Assembly (NCBI GenBank): GCA_009844425.1
Contig: VYBN01000028.1
Coordinates: 62,001 to 126,000 of the forward strand
From: Gammaproteobacteria bacterium
GTDB taxonomy: Bacteria > Pseudomonadota > Gammaproteobacteria > Steroidobacterales > Foliamicaceae
Length of the DNA: 64,000 nt
Direction: 5' to 3'
A model generated the notes under the pieces. That model made no database searches. It was not told the origin of the DNA and saw nothing but the letters and a program-made list of their open reading frames with translations. A program made the position numbers and the translations under genes. This document shows positions 14,936-22,796 of this stretch, piece after piece. How positions within the stretch are numbered: position 1 is the first letter of the stretch; every line of letters begins with the position of its first letter.

Positions 14936-16099
14936 CTATTTCCAGCGGGACTTGTCGGACAGGTAGACGCCTGCGTCGTCCAGGTCGGCCGGCAGATACT
15001 CCGAGAACAGGTTCGGCCCGAACTTCGGCACGTAGCGGTCATAGACGGGGCGGTAGAGGTCCCAGTGCACGTCCGGAATCCTGTTGCGCGCCCGGTAGGC
15101 GGCCATCGGAATCGTTGCGCTGATCGGCTGCTCGAAGCCGCTCCTGGCCTCCGCCAGCGTTTCGCCTCCCGGTCCCCAGATGCCGGACCCGCCGCCGCCC
15201 GTATCGCCAAATATGCCGGGCGTGCCGGGCGAATGGGCGTTGTTGACCAGCGCCGTGCAGATGCCGTTGTGCATCGCGCCGGACCGCACGTCGATGTGGT
15301 TGAAGCCTCCCGTGGCGGTGCGCAACATCAGCTCGCAGCCTTTCAACGCAAATGCGCGAATCAGTTCCGGCTCGCGCTGCACCGCGGTGGTGCAGATATT
15401 GCCGTACTTGGTGCGCGTGACCGGGATCACTTCGTCCTCGCCGTACATCTCCACGTATTCGTCAAGGACGTTGTAGATGGTCGTGGTCATCAGTTCGATC
15501 GTGCGCGCGCCGGCCTGGAACACGCCCTTGATGTTGCGCGCCTTCCAGTGCCGCGCCAGCACCTCGCCGTCATCGCCGATGATCGTGGTGATGGACAGGT
15601 TGTGCCCGGGCCAGTCGCTGTCCCTGACGTAGCTGCCGAACACGATGAAGCAGCCGTACTGCCTGGCCTTCTTCGAAATTTCTTCGGTCTCCTCTCCCGG
15701 CACTTCGATGGCGATGCGCTGCACATCGTCGCGATTCCAGTGGAATCGAAATCCTGTAATAGGAAACTCGTGGAAAAACAGTATGTTCTTCGGTAAACCT
15801 GAAGCCTGTGCCATGTCGATAAGATCCAGCATGTGATTCAGGTTGCGGCGCTTGCCGGGACCCGGGTTGGATTCGTCGACCGGTCGAACCACCGACTGCA
15901 CGACGCACAGGCGCACGTTGTCGCTGGCCAGAGGCACGGTGGCGTAGGTGCCGTCGGCGTGTACGGATACGTCTTCACCACCGCCGTGCTCCGCGCCCGT
16001 CGCGCTGCGCGCCGCGATGCCGCCGGCCGCCGCCGTCAGGCCCGTCAGGGCCGCGGCCCGCAGCAGACTCCTGCGGTCGATGCCTGTCCCCTTCGTCAT
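14936..16099 (-). CDS. Carbon-nitrogen hydrolase (nitrilase superfamily), Tat-exported
   Basis: A 387-aa enzyme with a twin-Arg signal (DRRSLLRAAALTGL, 8-21) and thus probably periplasmic, which is unusual for the superfamily. The catalytic triad is visible: Glu111 (FFHEFPITGF), Lys186 (HWKARNIKG) and Cys236 (YGNICTTA). It would cleave an amide, nitrile or carbamoyl bond; subfamily and substrate are unclear. ATG 16099 is chosen because the Tat signal begins there, and MGERA- from 16114 is a possible five-residue extension. It ends 26 bp from long hairpin copy 3, and diverges from a small membrane protein gene. Confidence 0.86.
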   Translation of the reverse strand: MTKGTGIDRRSLLRAAALTGLTAAAGGIAARSATGAEHGGGEDVSVHADGTYATVPLASDNVRLCVVQSVVRPVDESNPGPGKRRNLNHMLDLIDMAQASGLPKNILFFHEFPITGFRFHWNRDDVQRIAIEVPGEETEEISKKARQYGCFIVFGSYVRDSDWPGHNLSITTIIGDDGEVLARHWKARNIKGVFQAGARTIELMTTTIYNVLDEYVEMYGEDEVIPVTRTKYGNICTTAVQREPELIRAFALKGCELMLRTATGGFNHIDVRSGAMHNGICTALVNNAHSPGTPGIFGDTGGGGSGIWGPGGETLAEARSGFEQPISATIPMAAYRARNRIPDVHWDLYRPVYDRYVPKFGPNLFSEYLPADLDDAGVYLSDKSRWK

Positions 16100-16189
16100 G
16101 GCTCTTTCTCCCATGCATTGCGAAACGAAGTTGCATTCTAAAGGCAACGCGCTTGCGGGCCGGCACACGAGTGCGCACAATCGGATGCC

Positions 16190-16465
16190 GTGGGAATGCT
16201 CGGGCGATTGACGCTGCCGTGGATTGCCGGTTCGGTCGGCGCGCTGCTGCTGGGACTGCTGGCCGGCCCGATCGTGGCCTACTGGCTGGGCGAAAAGGCC
16301 GCGGGCGAATACGCCGATCCCGGGGGCCTGCTGGTTTTCTGGACCAGCATCTACGGCGACGCGTTCGGATTCGGAATCGCGGGGCTGGTCTTTCTTTTCG
16401 GGCCCCTGCTCATGTTCCAGATCGGCTGGGCCGCACTCCGCGTCTGGCGCAAATTCGTGCGCTAA
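16190..16465 (+). CDS. Small two-helix membrane protein, unknown
   Basis: A 91-aa protein with two long hydrophobic segments (about 8-32 and 47-78) and a basic C-terminus (RVWRKFVR), so probably inner-membrane with both ends inside. I know no family. Start is GTG 16190 or ATG 16196; neither has a clear Shine-Dalgarno. It ends in long hairpin copy 4, which it shares with the convergent gene at 16609. Confidence 0.6.
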   Translation: MGMLGRLTLPWIAGSVGALLLGLLAGPIVAYWLGEKAAGEYADPGGLLVFWTSIYGDAFGFGIAGLVFLFGPLLMFQIGWAALRVWRKFVR

Positions 16466-16486
16466 AAACGCCAGCGCACCCGCCAC

Positions 16487-16595
16487 AGCCTTCTCGTCGC
16501 CCCCTTCTTCCGGGAGTATTGGAGCCAGGGATGGCGGAGCAAGCTACAGGGATGTATTCATGCGTCTCCCGGAAGAAGGGGGCGACGAGAAGGCT
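16487..16595. repeat. Long hairpin repeat, copy 4 (best conserved)
   Basis: Perfect 30-bp arms (16487-16516 and 16566-16595) flank a 49-nt apex with GAGCCAGGGATGGCGGAG and TACAGGGATGTATTCATGC. It sits exactly between two convergent gene ends (16465 and 16609). The inner stem CTTCTTCCGGGAG is shared with copies 2 and 3. The outer arm AGCCTTCTCGTCG is found only here. Confidence 0.9.
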
Positions 16596-16608
16596 GAATC
16601 GAAGCGAC

Positions 16609-16893
16609 TTAGGGCCAGAAGTAGGCGCCTACGCCGGCCAGCGAGGCCCAGAACAGGCAGAGCGGCGCCCACCGCCAGGCCGCCCGGCTCAGGTGCCCCC
16701 ACATGGCCATTCCGCCCAATGCCGAACAGGCGCCGAACATGGCCGTCGCCACGATGAGAAGCGGCAATTCGGCTTCGAGGCGCGGATAGTCGTCCATGAT
16801 CACCCAGAACGTGAAACAGACGATGGCGAGCCCGGCGAATATGGCCAGGCAACTGCCGAGAAATACGCCGAGAAGAATACCGAAGGGGCGCAT
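16609..16893 (-). CDS. Small three-helix membrane protein, unknown
   Basis: A 94-aa protein, MRPFGILLGVFLGSCLAIF at the start, with three hydrophobic segments (about 4-32, 42-66 and 73-92) and a Trp/Gly-rich C-terminus. I recognise no family. It diverges from prc with 42 bp between starts and converges on the 91-aa membrane protein through long hairpin copy 4. A longer upstream reading in the same frame would run antisense through prc and is rejected. Confidence 0.55.
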   Translation of the reverse strand: MRPFGILLGVFLGSCLAIFAGLAIVCFTFWVIMDDYPRLEAELPLLIVATAMFGACSALGGMAMWGHLSRAAWRWAPLCLFWASLAGVGAYFWP

Positions 16894-16935
16894 GCTGCTG
16901 GTATGATCCGCCGGAAACAAAAACGACTGCTCTAC

Positions 16936-19074
16936 ATGCGAATCATAACTGCGCGCACATCGGGCCGGGCAGGAAAAACGACTCCCGCGGCCCTTGCAAT
17001 GCTGTTGGCGCTCGGCGTCCAGGCGCAGGCATACGCCGCGACCGGCGACAGGCCCGAAACCCTGCGGATCACCGACGGTCACCGCGAAACGGTCCAGCGC
17101 GTCGTGGCCTATGCCGAGCGGGCCCACTACCAGAACATCGCGGTGGACGACAGCCTGTCCAGAGAGACGCTGCGCAATTACATCGACCTGCTCGACGGGC
17201 AGAAACTCTATTTCCTCAAGCACCAGGAGGACTATTTCCTCGACCGGTACGGCGCCCGGCTCGACGACGCGATGGAGCGCGGCGAGCTGGACCCCGTTCT
17301 CGAAATCTACCGGCTGTTCCGGGCGCGCATGACCAGCTATTTCGACTTCGCGCTGGAGTACCTGCAAACCCAACCGGAGCTGAACACGGAGCGGACCTGG
17401 ATCCGCCGCGGCGAGGACAGGCCGCGGCCAGCCAGTCAGGACGAGATGCACGAAGTCTGGCGCGACCGGGTCCGCCACGAACTCATCAATCTCGTTCTGG
17501 ACGAGCGCAGTTACGAAGAGGCCGCCGAGGCGCTGCGCAAGCGCTATGAACGGCAGCGCAAGAGCCTGTACGGGCAGGACGCCGACGACGTGTTCTCCGT
17601 CTTCATGAACGCCTTCACGCACACCCTGGACCCGCATTCCACCTACTTCTCGCCACATAACTACGAGGAGTACCGAATCCAGATGAGCCGCGCCTACCAC
17701 GGCATAGGCGCTTCCCTGGGCGCGGAGGACGACTACGTCCTGGTGCGCGAAGTGCTGCCCGGCGGGCCCGCCGACAAGGATGGGCGGCTGCGCGCCGGCG
17801 ATCGCATAACCGGGGTGGACACTGCCGGCTCGGGCGAGGTAACCGACGTCGTGGGATGGCGCCTCGAGGACGTCGTGGAGCTGATCCGCGGGCCTTCCGA
17901 CACGCCGGTCGTTCTTCGCATCCTGCCGGGTGGCGACGCCGCCGGTAACGAATCGTTCATGCTCGACCTGACCCGCGGACGCGTTCGCCTGATGGGAGCG
18001 GAAAAGGAGTTGCTGAACGTCGAGCGCGAGGGGACCGAATTCAGCGTGGGAGTCGTTCGGATTCCCAACTTCTATTACGACATGGAGGGCCGTCAGGCGG
18101 GGCTGGAGGACTACCCCAGCTCGACCCGCGACGTGAAGCGCCTGATCGGGGAACTGAGGTCCGAGGGCGCGGCCGGCCTGATCCTGGACCTGCGGCGCAA
18201 CGGGGGCGGCCACCTCAACGAGGCGATCTCGCTGGCCGGCCTGTTTGTCGGCCGGGGGCCGGTGGTTCAGGTGCACGACTCGGAGTTTCGCACGCAGGTA
18301 CTGCAGAACCGGCGCCAGCAAACGGTGTGGGACGGCCCGCTGGTGGTGCTGGTGGACCGGCTCAGCGCGTCCGCATCGGAAATCCTGGCTGCCGCCATCC
18401 AGGACTACGGCCGCGGCGTGGTGGTCGGACAGCGCACCTTCGGCAAGGGCACGGTTCAGAACATCTACCAGATTCGCCGGCGCGGCGAGGAAATGCCGGG
18501 GCGCCTGACGCTGACGATGGGCAAGTACTACCGGGTAACCGGCGAGAGCACGCAGCACCGCGGCGTCGCGCCCGACATCACGCTTTCGGCGGCGGCGGCG
18601 GAATTACCCCTGGTGTTCCCGAACCAGGTCATCGGCGAGGACATCGGCGAAAGCGCCAGCGAGAATGCCCTGCCCTGGGACACGATCCCTGAAACCGAGT
18701 ACCGCGGAGGGAGCGTGGACGGAGCTACCCTGAGCATGCTCGTGGCCAATCACCAGAGGCGTGAGTCGGAGGACCCGGACCTGCGATTGCTGAGAGGCCG
18801 CATACAGGCCATGCAGGAACTGACCGGCCGGAAGTCCGAGCCCATCCATCTTGAACGGCGGCGGGCGGATCAGGAGGTTCGCCGGGCGCAAAGGCTGGCC
18901 ATGACCAACGAATGGCTGGCGGAAAACGAACTGCCGCCGATCGAAAGCCTGGAGGAATTGAGAGGCATGGACCTGCCGGACGTGGCCCTGGAGCAGGCCT
19001 CACAGGTCGTTGTCGATCTGTTGCGGCTTCAGGCGGCCTCTTCCCGGGCAACCGCCATCAGTTCGCTGCATTAG
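16936..19074 (+). CDS. prc: Carboxy-terminal processing protease Prc/Tsp (S41A)
   Basis: A periplasmic serine protease that degrades tagged or damaged envelope proteins and trims lipoproteins. It is 712 aa (E. coli Tsp 682). A signal peptide (about 1-34) precedes an N-terminal helical domain, then a PDZ domain around 250-340 (DKDGRLRAGDRITGVD). The catalytic residues are Ser479 (SASASE), Asp490 (QDYGRG) and Lys504 (TFGKGTVQ), with the same spacing as Ser430/Asp441/Lys455 of Tsp. The C-terminal DUF3340-like region follows. ATG 16936 starts the signal; ATG 16903 is an in-frame alternative. This protease can degrade proteins carrying the ssrA tag encoded at 9.4 kb. Confidence 0.96.
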   Translation: MRIITARTSGRAGKTTPAALAMLLALGVQAQAYAATGDRPETLRITDGHRETVQRVVAYAERAHYQNIAVDDSLSRETLRNYIDLLDGQKLYFLKHQEDYFLDRYGARLDDAMERGELDPVLEIYRLFRARMTSYFDFALEYLQTQPELNTERTWIRRGEDRPRPASQDEMHEVWRDRVRHELINLVLDERSYEEAAEALRKRYERQRKSLYGQDADDVFSVFMNAFTHTLDPHSTYFSPHNYEEYRIQMSRAYHGIGASLGAEDDYVLVREVLPGGPADKDGRLRAGDRITGVDTAGSGEVTDVVGWRLEDVVELIRGPSDTPVVLRILPGGDAAGNESFMLDLTRGRVRLMGAEKELLNVEREGTEFSVGVVRIPNFYYDMEGRQAGLEDYPSSTRDVKRLIGELRSEGAAGLILDLRRNGGGHLNEAISLAGLFVGRGPVVQVHDSEFRTQVLQNRRQQTVWDGPLVVLVDRLSASASEILAAAIQDYGRGVVVGQRTFGKGTVQNIYQIRRRGEEMPGRLTLTMGKYYRVTGESTQHRGVAPDITLSAAAAELPLVFPNQVIGEDIGESASENALPWDTIPETEYRGGSVDGATLSMLVANHQRRESEDPDLRLLRGRIQAMQELTGRKSEPIHLERRRADQEVRRAQRLAMTNEWLAENELPPIESLEELRGMDLPDVALEQASQVVVDLLRLQAASSRATAISSLH

Positions 19075-19092
19075 GGCCTGTTGGCCCAGGCC

Positions 19093-19572
19093 CTAAAACG
19101 GCGGCCGGCCGGCCGTGCGCGCCTGCATCGGGCCGTGATGCGAATCGGCCAGAAACTGCAGCCACTTGCCCAGCACGCAATTGCGCCGCCAGCAATCGGC
19201 AAAGCCGTCCGGCGCTTCGCAGCATGTCCCGTAGCGCTGCGACCAGTGCACAACCTCGGCAACCCGTGCGTCGTCGTACAGATTGACGATCAGATCCGGC
19301 TCCGCTTCGCTGTCGCCCTCTTCGGGAAACAGGTAGGTCATGCGCAATACCGTGGTAAACGCCGACCTGCGCTCCACTTCGATGTGCAGTTCGCCGTTCA
19401 CGGGGCTGTGCGAAACGTGCCAGCCCGGCTCGCGCAGAGCATGCCCGAACAGCCGCCACAGGAAGGCGTAGTTGCGTTCGTACACGTCGATCAGCGCGCC
19501 CAGTCCCAGCGGCCGGTTGCCGAGAAGCATGGCCGGGTCCAGTTGCCAGGAGACTTGAGTGAGCGCAAACAT
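19093..19572 (-). CDS. DUF1249 protein (YqiB-like)
   Basis: A 159-aa cytoplasmic protein of the DUF1249 family, found mainly in gammaproteobacteria. Conserved pieces are RPLGLGALIDVYERNYAFLW near residues 20-40, the HIEVERRSAFTTVLRMTYLF strand region, and LIVNLYDDARVAEV. Function is unknown; in enterics the gene sits near nudF and cpdA. ATG 19572 gives MFALTQVSWQLDP. An in-frame ATG upstream adds 14 unconserved residues. It converges on prc with an 18-bp gap. Confidence 0.82.
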   Translation of the reverse strand: MFALTQVSWQLDPAMLLGNRPLGLGALIDVYERNYAFLWRLFGHALREPGWHVSHSPVNGELHIEVERRSAFTTVLRMTYLFPEEGDSEAEPDLIVNLYDDARVAEVVHWSQRYGTCCEAPDGFADCWRRNCVLGKWLQFLADSHHGPMQARTAGRPPF

Positions 19573-19667
19573 GAGAACCCGGAATATAGCAGAATCGAAA
19601 CTGCTTGCACGCACGTCCCGGTGGCGGTAATCTCCGAGAGCGCAGTTCAGGAAAGGAGGAGGGTCGA

Positions 19668-20570
19668 ATGAACGCCGCGACCAGAACGGCCAACGGAGCG
19701 CTGATGCGCCCCCCGCTGCTGGGGCTGATGGCCTGGACCACGGTATTGCTGTGGACGCCGCTCGCGCACACGCTGATGGTGCTGCAATACGGCCAGATGG
19801 GGGTCGTGCCCGCCTATCTCGTGAGCTTCCTCGTCGGCCTGGCCGGCTGGATCATGGTCTGGAAGGGCTTCAAGGCCGACGACCTCCCGGCCACGATTCT
19901 GGGATTCATGGGAGGCGGCCTGATCTGGCTGGGCTGGATGGAAGGATCGTTCGAATTCATGGGACACTGGCTGAATCCGCCCAAGCTCATGTTCATGGGC
20001 ATCGAACTGTTTACCGCCAACCTCCTCCTGCTGCAGGCCACCGCCGTGATCCTGGTCGCCCTGCTGATCTGGCTGGGTTCGAACAAGGACACGCACTGCC
20101 GCATGTTCATGTGGTTCCACCGCAACCTCAAGCTCACTCCGGCGCGCCGCTCGCCGGGCTACAAGCGCCAGTTCTCGCGCATCGTGGCGCTGGAAGTGAT
20201 CATGATCAACTGGTTCTTCTACGTGCTGATCCTGTGGCTGTTCGACCCGCGCGTGCTCGGGCCGTTTCATCCGGCGACGATTGCCGTCGTGTGCGCCGTG
20301 CTGCTCTGGGGGCTGTGGCTGCTGTTCTTCCGCATGCTGCCCTTCCGGCGTCCGGCCGCCGCGCTGCGCTATGCGGTTCCCTGCGCCAACGTGCTGTGGT
20401 TCTGCGTGGAAGCCGGATCCGCGTGGCAGCTGTATACGGAGCCGTGGATCTACCCGTTCCGGTTCCCGTTCACCAACGTGCTCATCCTGCTGGCGTTCCT
20501 CGGCGGGCTGGCGTGGTTCGTGGCCCGGCACAGGGCCGCGTCGGGATCGCAAACCGCAGTAGCGGCATGA
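19668..20570 (+). CDS. Multi-pass membrane protein, unknown
   Basis: A 300-aa integral membrane protein with about eight hydrophobic helices, starting PPLLGLMAWTTVLLW and ending FTNVLILLAFLGGLAWFVARH. The Shine-Dalgarno AAAGGAGG (19652-19659) is strong. A His-containing cytoplasmic loop (DTHCRMFMWFHRNLKLTP) lies mid-protein. I do not recognise the family. Only 10 bp separate it from the MAPEG-family gene, so they are probably co-transcribed. Confidence 0.7.
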   Translation: MNAATRTANGALMRPPLLGLMAWTTVLLWTPLAHTLMVLQYGQMGVVPAYLVSFLVGLAGWIMVWKGFKADDLPATILGFMGGGLIWLGWMEGSFEFMGHWLNPPKLMFMGIELFTANLLLLQATAVILVALLIWLGSNKDTHCRMFMWFHRNLKLTPARRSPGYKRQFSRIVALEVIMINWFFYVLILWLFDPRVLGPFHPATIAVVCAVLLWGLWLLFFRMLPFRRPAAALRYAVPCANVLWFCVEAGSAWQLYTEPWIYPFRFPFTNVLILLAFLGGLAWFVARHRAASGSQTAVAA

Positions 20571-20580
20571 GTTCCCGCCC

Positions 20581-20964
20581 GTGACCTTCGCGCTCTGGTG
20601 CGTGTTTGTCGGCCTGTGGCTGCCGCTGCTATGGTCGATCATGGCGAAATGGGGCTTCCCGAAATACGACAATTCCCGTCCGCGGGACTGGATGGCCAGG
20701 CAGGAAGGCTGGAGGCAGCGGGCGCTGTGGGCGCAGGCGAACGCATGGGAAGCCTTCGCTCCTTTTGCGGCCGCCGTGCTGACCGCGCACTTCACCGGCG
20801 CGGATCAGACCGTGGCGAACTGGCTTGCGGCGCTGTTCATCGTTTCGCGCACGCTGCACGGTGTGTTCTATATCGCCGACCGTTCCAACCTGCGCTCGGT
20901 GGCCTGGTTCTGGGGAATGGTCGCGGTAATCGGGCTGTTTGTGGCTGCCGCCTCAGCGCCGTGA
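20581..20964 (+). CDS. MAPEG family membrane protein
   Basis: A 127-aa four-helix protein of the MAPEG (membrane-associated eicosanoid/glutathione) superfamily. Characteristic features are the NSRPRDW segment after helix 1, ARQEGWRQRALWAQANAWEAF with the conserved A-x-NxxE-like motif, and SRTLHGVFYIADRSNLRS near the end. Bacterial members are mostly of unknown activity; some have glutathione transferase activity. GTG start at 20581 following the upstream membrane protein. Confidence 0.85.
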   Translation: MTFALWCVFVGLWLPLLWSIMAKWGFPKYDNSRPRDWMARQEGWRQRALWAQANAWEAFAPFAAAVLTAHFTGADQTVANWLAALFIVSRTLHGVFYIADRSNLRSVAWFWGMVAVIGLFVAAASAP

Positions 20965-20977
20965 CACGGCGCCAACC

Positions 20978-21520
20978 TCACCGGAACATCGTTTCCCGGT
21001 AATGCCTGAGTTCCGCGATCGAAGCGAGGATGTCGCTCTTAGCGCGGTGCCGATCGTTCTTTTCGACCCCGTCTAGCACCTTGGGACTCCAGTGTCCCGC
21101 AAGAATCTTGATGCTGCTCACGTCCAGGTTGCGGTAATGGAAGAATGCCGCAAGATCGGGCATGGCGCGGGACAGGAACCGCCGGTCCTGGCAGATGCTG
21201 GCGCCGCACATCGGTGAACTCTTCGGCAGGCAATGCTCCTTCAGGAACTCCAGCGTCGTGCGTTCCGCTTCCTCGGTGCTGGTCCGGCTGGCCAGCACCT
21301 CGGCAAACAAGCCCGAGGCCGTGTGCGTGCGGGTGTTCCAGTCGTCCATTTCATACATCACCGACCGCGGCTGATGGATGACAATGCTCGGCCCTTCGGC
21401 CACGGTTTCGAGATCCCCGTCGGTTACGACGGTCGCGATCTCGATGATCTGATCCCGCATCGGGTCCAGCCCGGTCATTTCCAAGTCGATCCATGCCAGT
21501 CGTGATTCTTTCTTGCCCAT
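20978..21520 (-). CDS. orn: Oligoribonuclease
   Basis: A 3'-5' exonuclease that clears di- and short oligoribonucleotides, essential in many gammaproteobacteria. It is 180 aa (E. coli 181). DEDDh catalytic residues are visible: Asp12 and Glu14 in [10 protein letters not shown], the middle Asp in the [11 protein letters not shown] or LDVSS region, and His158/Asp163 in HRAKSDI. ATG 21520 gives the family N-terminus [10 protein letters not shown]. It diverges from rsgA as in E. coli, but the gap holds an unusual inverted repeat (21616-21878). Confidence 0.97.
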   Translation of the reverse strand: MGKKESRLAWIDLEMTGLDPMRDQIIEIATVVTDGDLETVAEGPSIVIHQPRSVMYEMDDWNTRTHTASGLFAEVLASRTSTEEAERTTLEFLKEHCLPKSSPMCGASICQDRRFLSRAMPDLAAFFHYRNLDVSSIKILAGHWSPKVLDGVEKNDRHRAKSDILASIAELRHYRETMFR

Positions 21521-21615
21521 TAATACTCCGAACAAATTCTCCCGAGTCGTTCGGGCGCGGATTCTAGCCTCAATATGCCGAAACCGGCAGCCATTCCGCA
21601 AAAACACGGAAATCC

Positions 21616-21878
21616 GGTGCCGTGTCAAGCTCATAACGCCGCATCAGAGCGAGCGTAGCGTGGCCCTGCAAGGCGCAGCCGGCACGGAATACTCGCCGTA
21701 TTGCGAACGGCTGCAACGCCGCAGGGGCGCGCTACGCTCGCTCCCGAAGGGCGCGTCCCCCCGGCCCGTGGCCGCGTTGCATCCCTGGGCAATGGGAGGA
21801 ACCATTCCCAGCGGGACGCGCCTTGCCACGAACCGGGGGAGACACGCTGATGCGGCGTTATGAGCTTGACACGGCACC
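21616..21878. repeat. Inverted-repeat element with perfect 32-bp ends in the orn-rsgA gap
   Basis: The 32 nt at 21616-21647 are the exact reverse complement of 21847-21878. The right end contains the rsgA start codon and its first nine codons. Inside, a second pair of arms is diverged but alignable: GCAAGGCGC...TGCAACGC occurs near 21680-21720 and, inverted, near 21775-21825. A third hairpin, GAGCGAGCGTAGCG with CGCTACGCTCGCTC, lies at about 21649-21742. The whole looks like two inverted copies of one repeat, or a non-autonomous insertion. Confidence 0.85.
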
Positions 21879-22755
21879 AGCGCTGGTTACGGCCTGCTAC
21901 GGCCGCCGGGGCCGCATGGAGACCGCCACCGGGGAAGAGTTGCCCTATCTTGCGGCAAGCCGCCGCCACAAGCCGGTTTGCGGTGACGAGGTCCGATTCG
22001 AACTCCGCGACGATGACTCGCCGGCCCTGCTTCGGGATATCCTGCCGCGCCGAAACGAGCTTTCGCGAACCGGCGCCAGGGAACGCACCGAAGTCGTGGC
22101 CGCCAACTTTTCGCTGCTGGCGATCGTTGCGGCGCCGGAACCCGCGCCCGACTATGAACTCGTCGACCGGTTGCTGTGCGCGGCAGCCGGCGCGGGCGCC
22201 GAGGGCCTGATTGTCTGGAACAAGACCGATCTGGGACGCGGAAGGCCTGAGCGCCTGCGCGAATACGAGGCCGCCGGGTTCGAAATCGTTACGGTCAGCG
22301 CGCTGAAGGGTGCGCGGATCAGGCGGCTCAGGCGCCGCCTCAAGGCGCACACGAGCGTGTTCGCGGGACAGTCCGGCGGAGGCAAATCGACGCTGGTGAA
22401 CGCCCTGCTGGGTCGCGAAGCCGCCGCGGCCGGCGAGCTTTCGGTTAAGGCGCGCCGCGGACGCCACACGACGGCGTCGGCGGTGATGTACTCACTGCCC
22501 GGCGGCGGACGCGTGATGGATCTTCCGGGCGTGCGTTCGCTTATGCCTGTCCTGACCGATTACGGTGAGTTGCAGGCCGGCTTTCCGGAGTTCTCCGACC
22601 CTGCCCAGGAATGCCGGTTCGCAAACTGCCGGCATCGGAACGAACCCGGCTGTTCAGTGCTGGAAGCGGTCGCCGCGGGACGGCTGCCGGCCGGACGACA
22701 CGCGGGCTATCTCGCGCTGCTGCGCGAATTCGAGGAACTCGCCGCTACCGTTTAG
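21850..22755 (+). CDS. rsgA: Ribosome small-subunit GTPase RsgA
   Basis: A late-stage 30S assembly GTPase, 301 aa, shorter than E. coli RsgA (350). An N-terminal OB-fold (ALVTACYGRRGRMET, KPVCGDEVRFEL) precedes a circularly permuted GTPase with NKTD (124-127) before the P-loop GQSGGGKST (173-181) and then DLPGVRS. The zinc knuckle is CRFANCRHRNEPGC near 255-268. ATG 21850 lies inside the right arm of the 32-bp inverted repeat, so residues MRRYELDTA come from that element. ATG 21823 would add nine residues. Function is certain; the N-terminus is atypical. Confidence 0.94.
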   Translation: MRRYELDTAPALVTACYGRRGRMETATGEELPYLAASRRHKPVCGDEVRFELRDDDSPALLRDILPRRNELSRTGARERTEVVAANFSLLAIVAAPEPAPDYELVDRLLCAAAGAGAEGLIVWNKTDLGRGRPERLREYEAAGFEIVTVSALKGARIRRLRRRLKAHTSVFAGQSGGGKSTLVNALLGREAAAAGELSVKARRGRHTTASAVMYSLPGGGRVMDLPGVRSLMPVLTDYGELQAGFPEFSDPAQECRFANCRHRNEPGCSVLEAVAAGRLPAGRHAGYLALLREFEELAATV

Positions 22756-22796
22756 CGCCGCGGTCCGGTCGCCGGCGCAACTCCCGGTTGCCCCGA

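Noticed and set aside
16153-16935. Upstream extension of prc through the 91-aa gene and the hairpin
   Set aside because: The prc signal peptide begins at 16936. The extension crosses the convergent gene and hairpin copy 4 and has no conserved residues.
16894-18558. Long minus-strand open frame inside prc
   Set aside because: Antisense shadow of prc. Only its last 94 codons, outside prc, look like a membrane protein and are kept as a separate gene.
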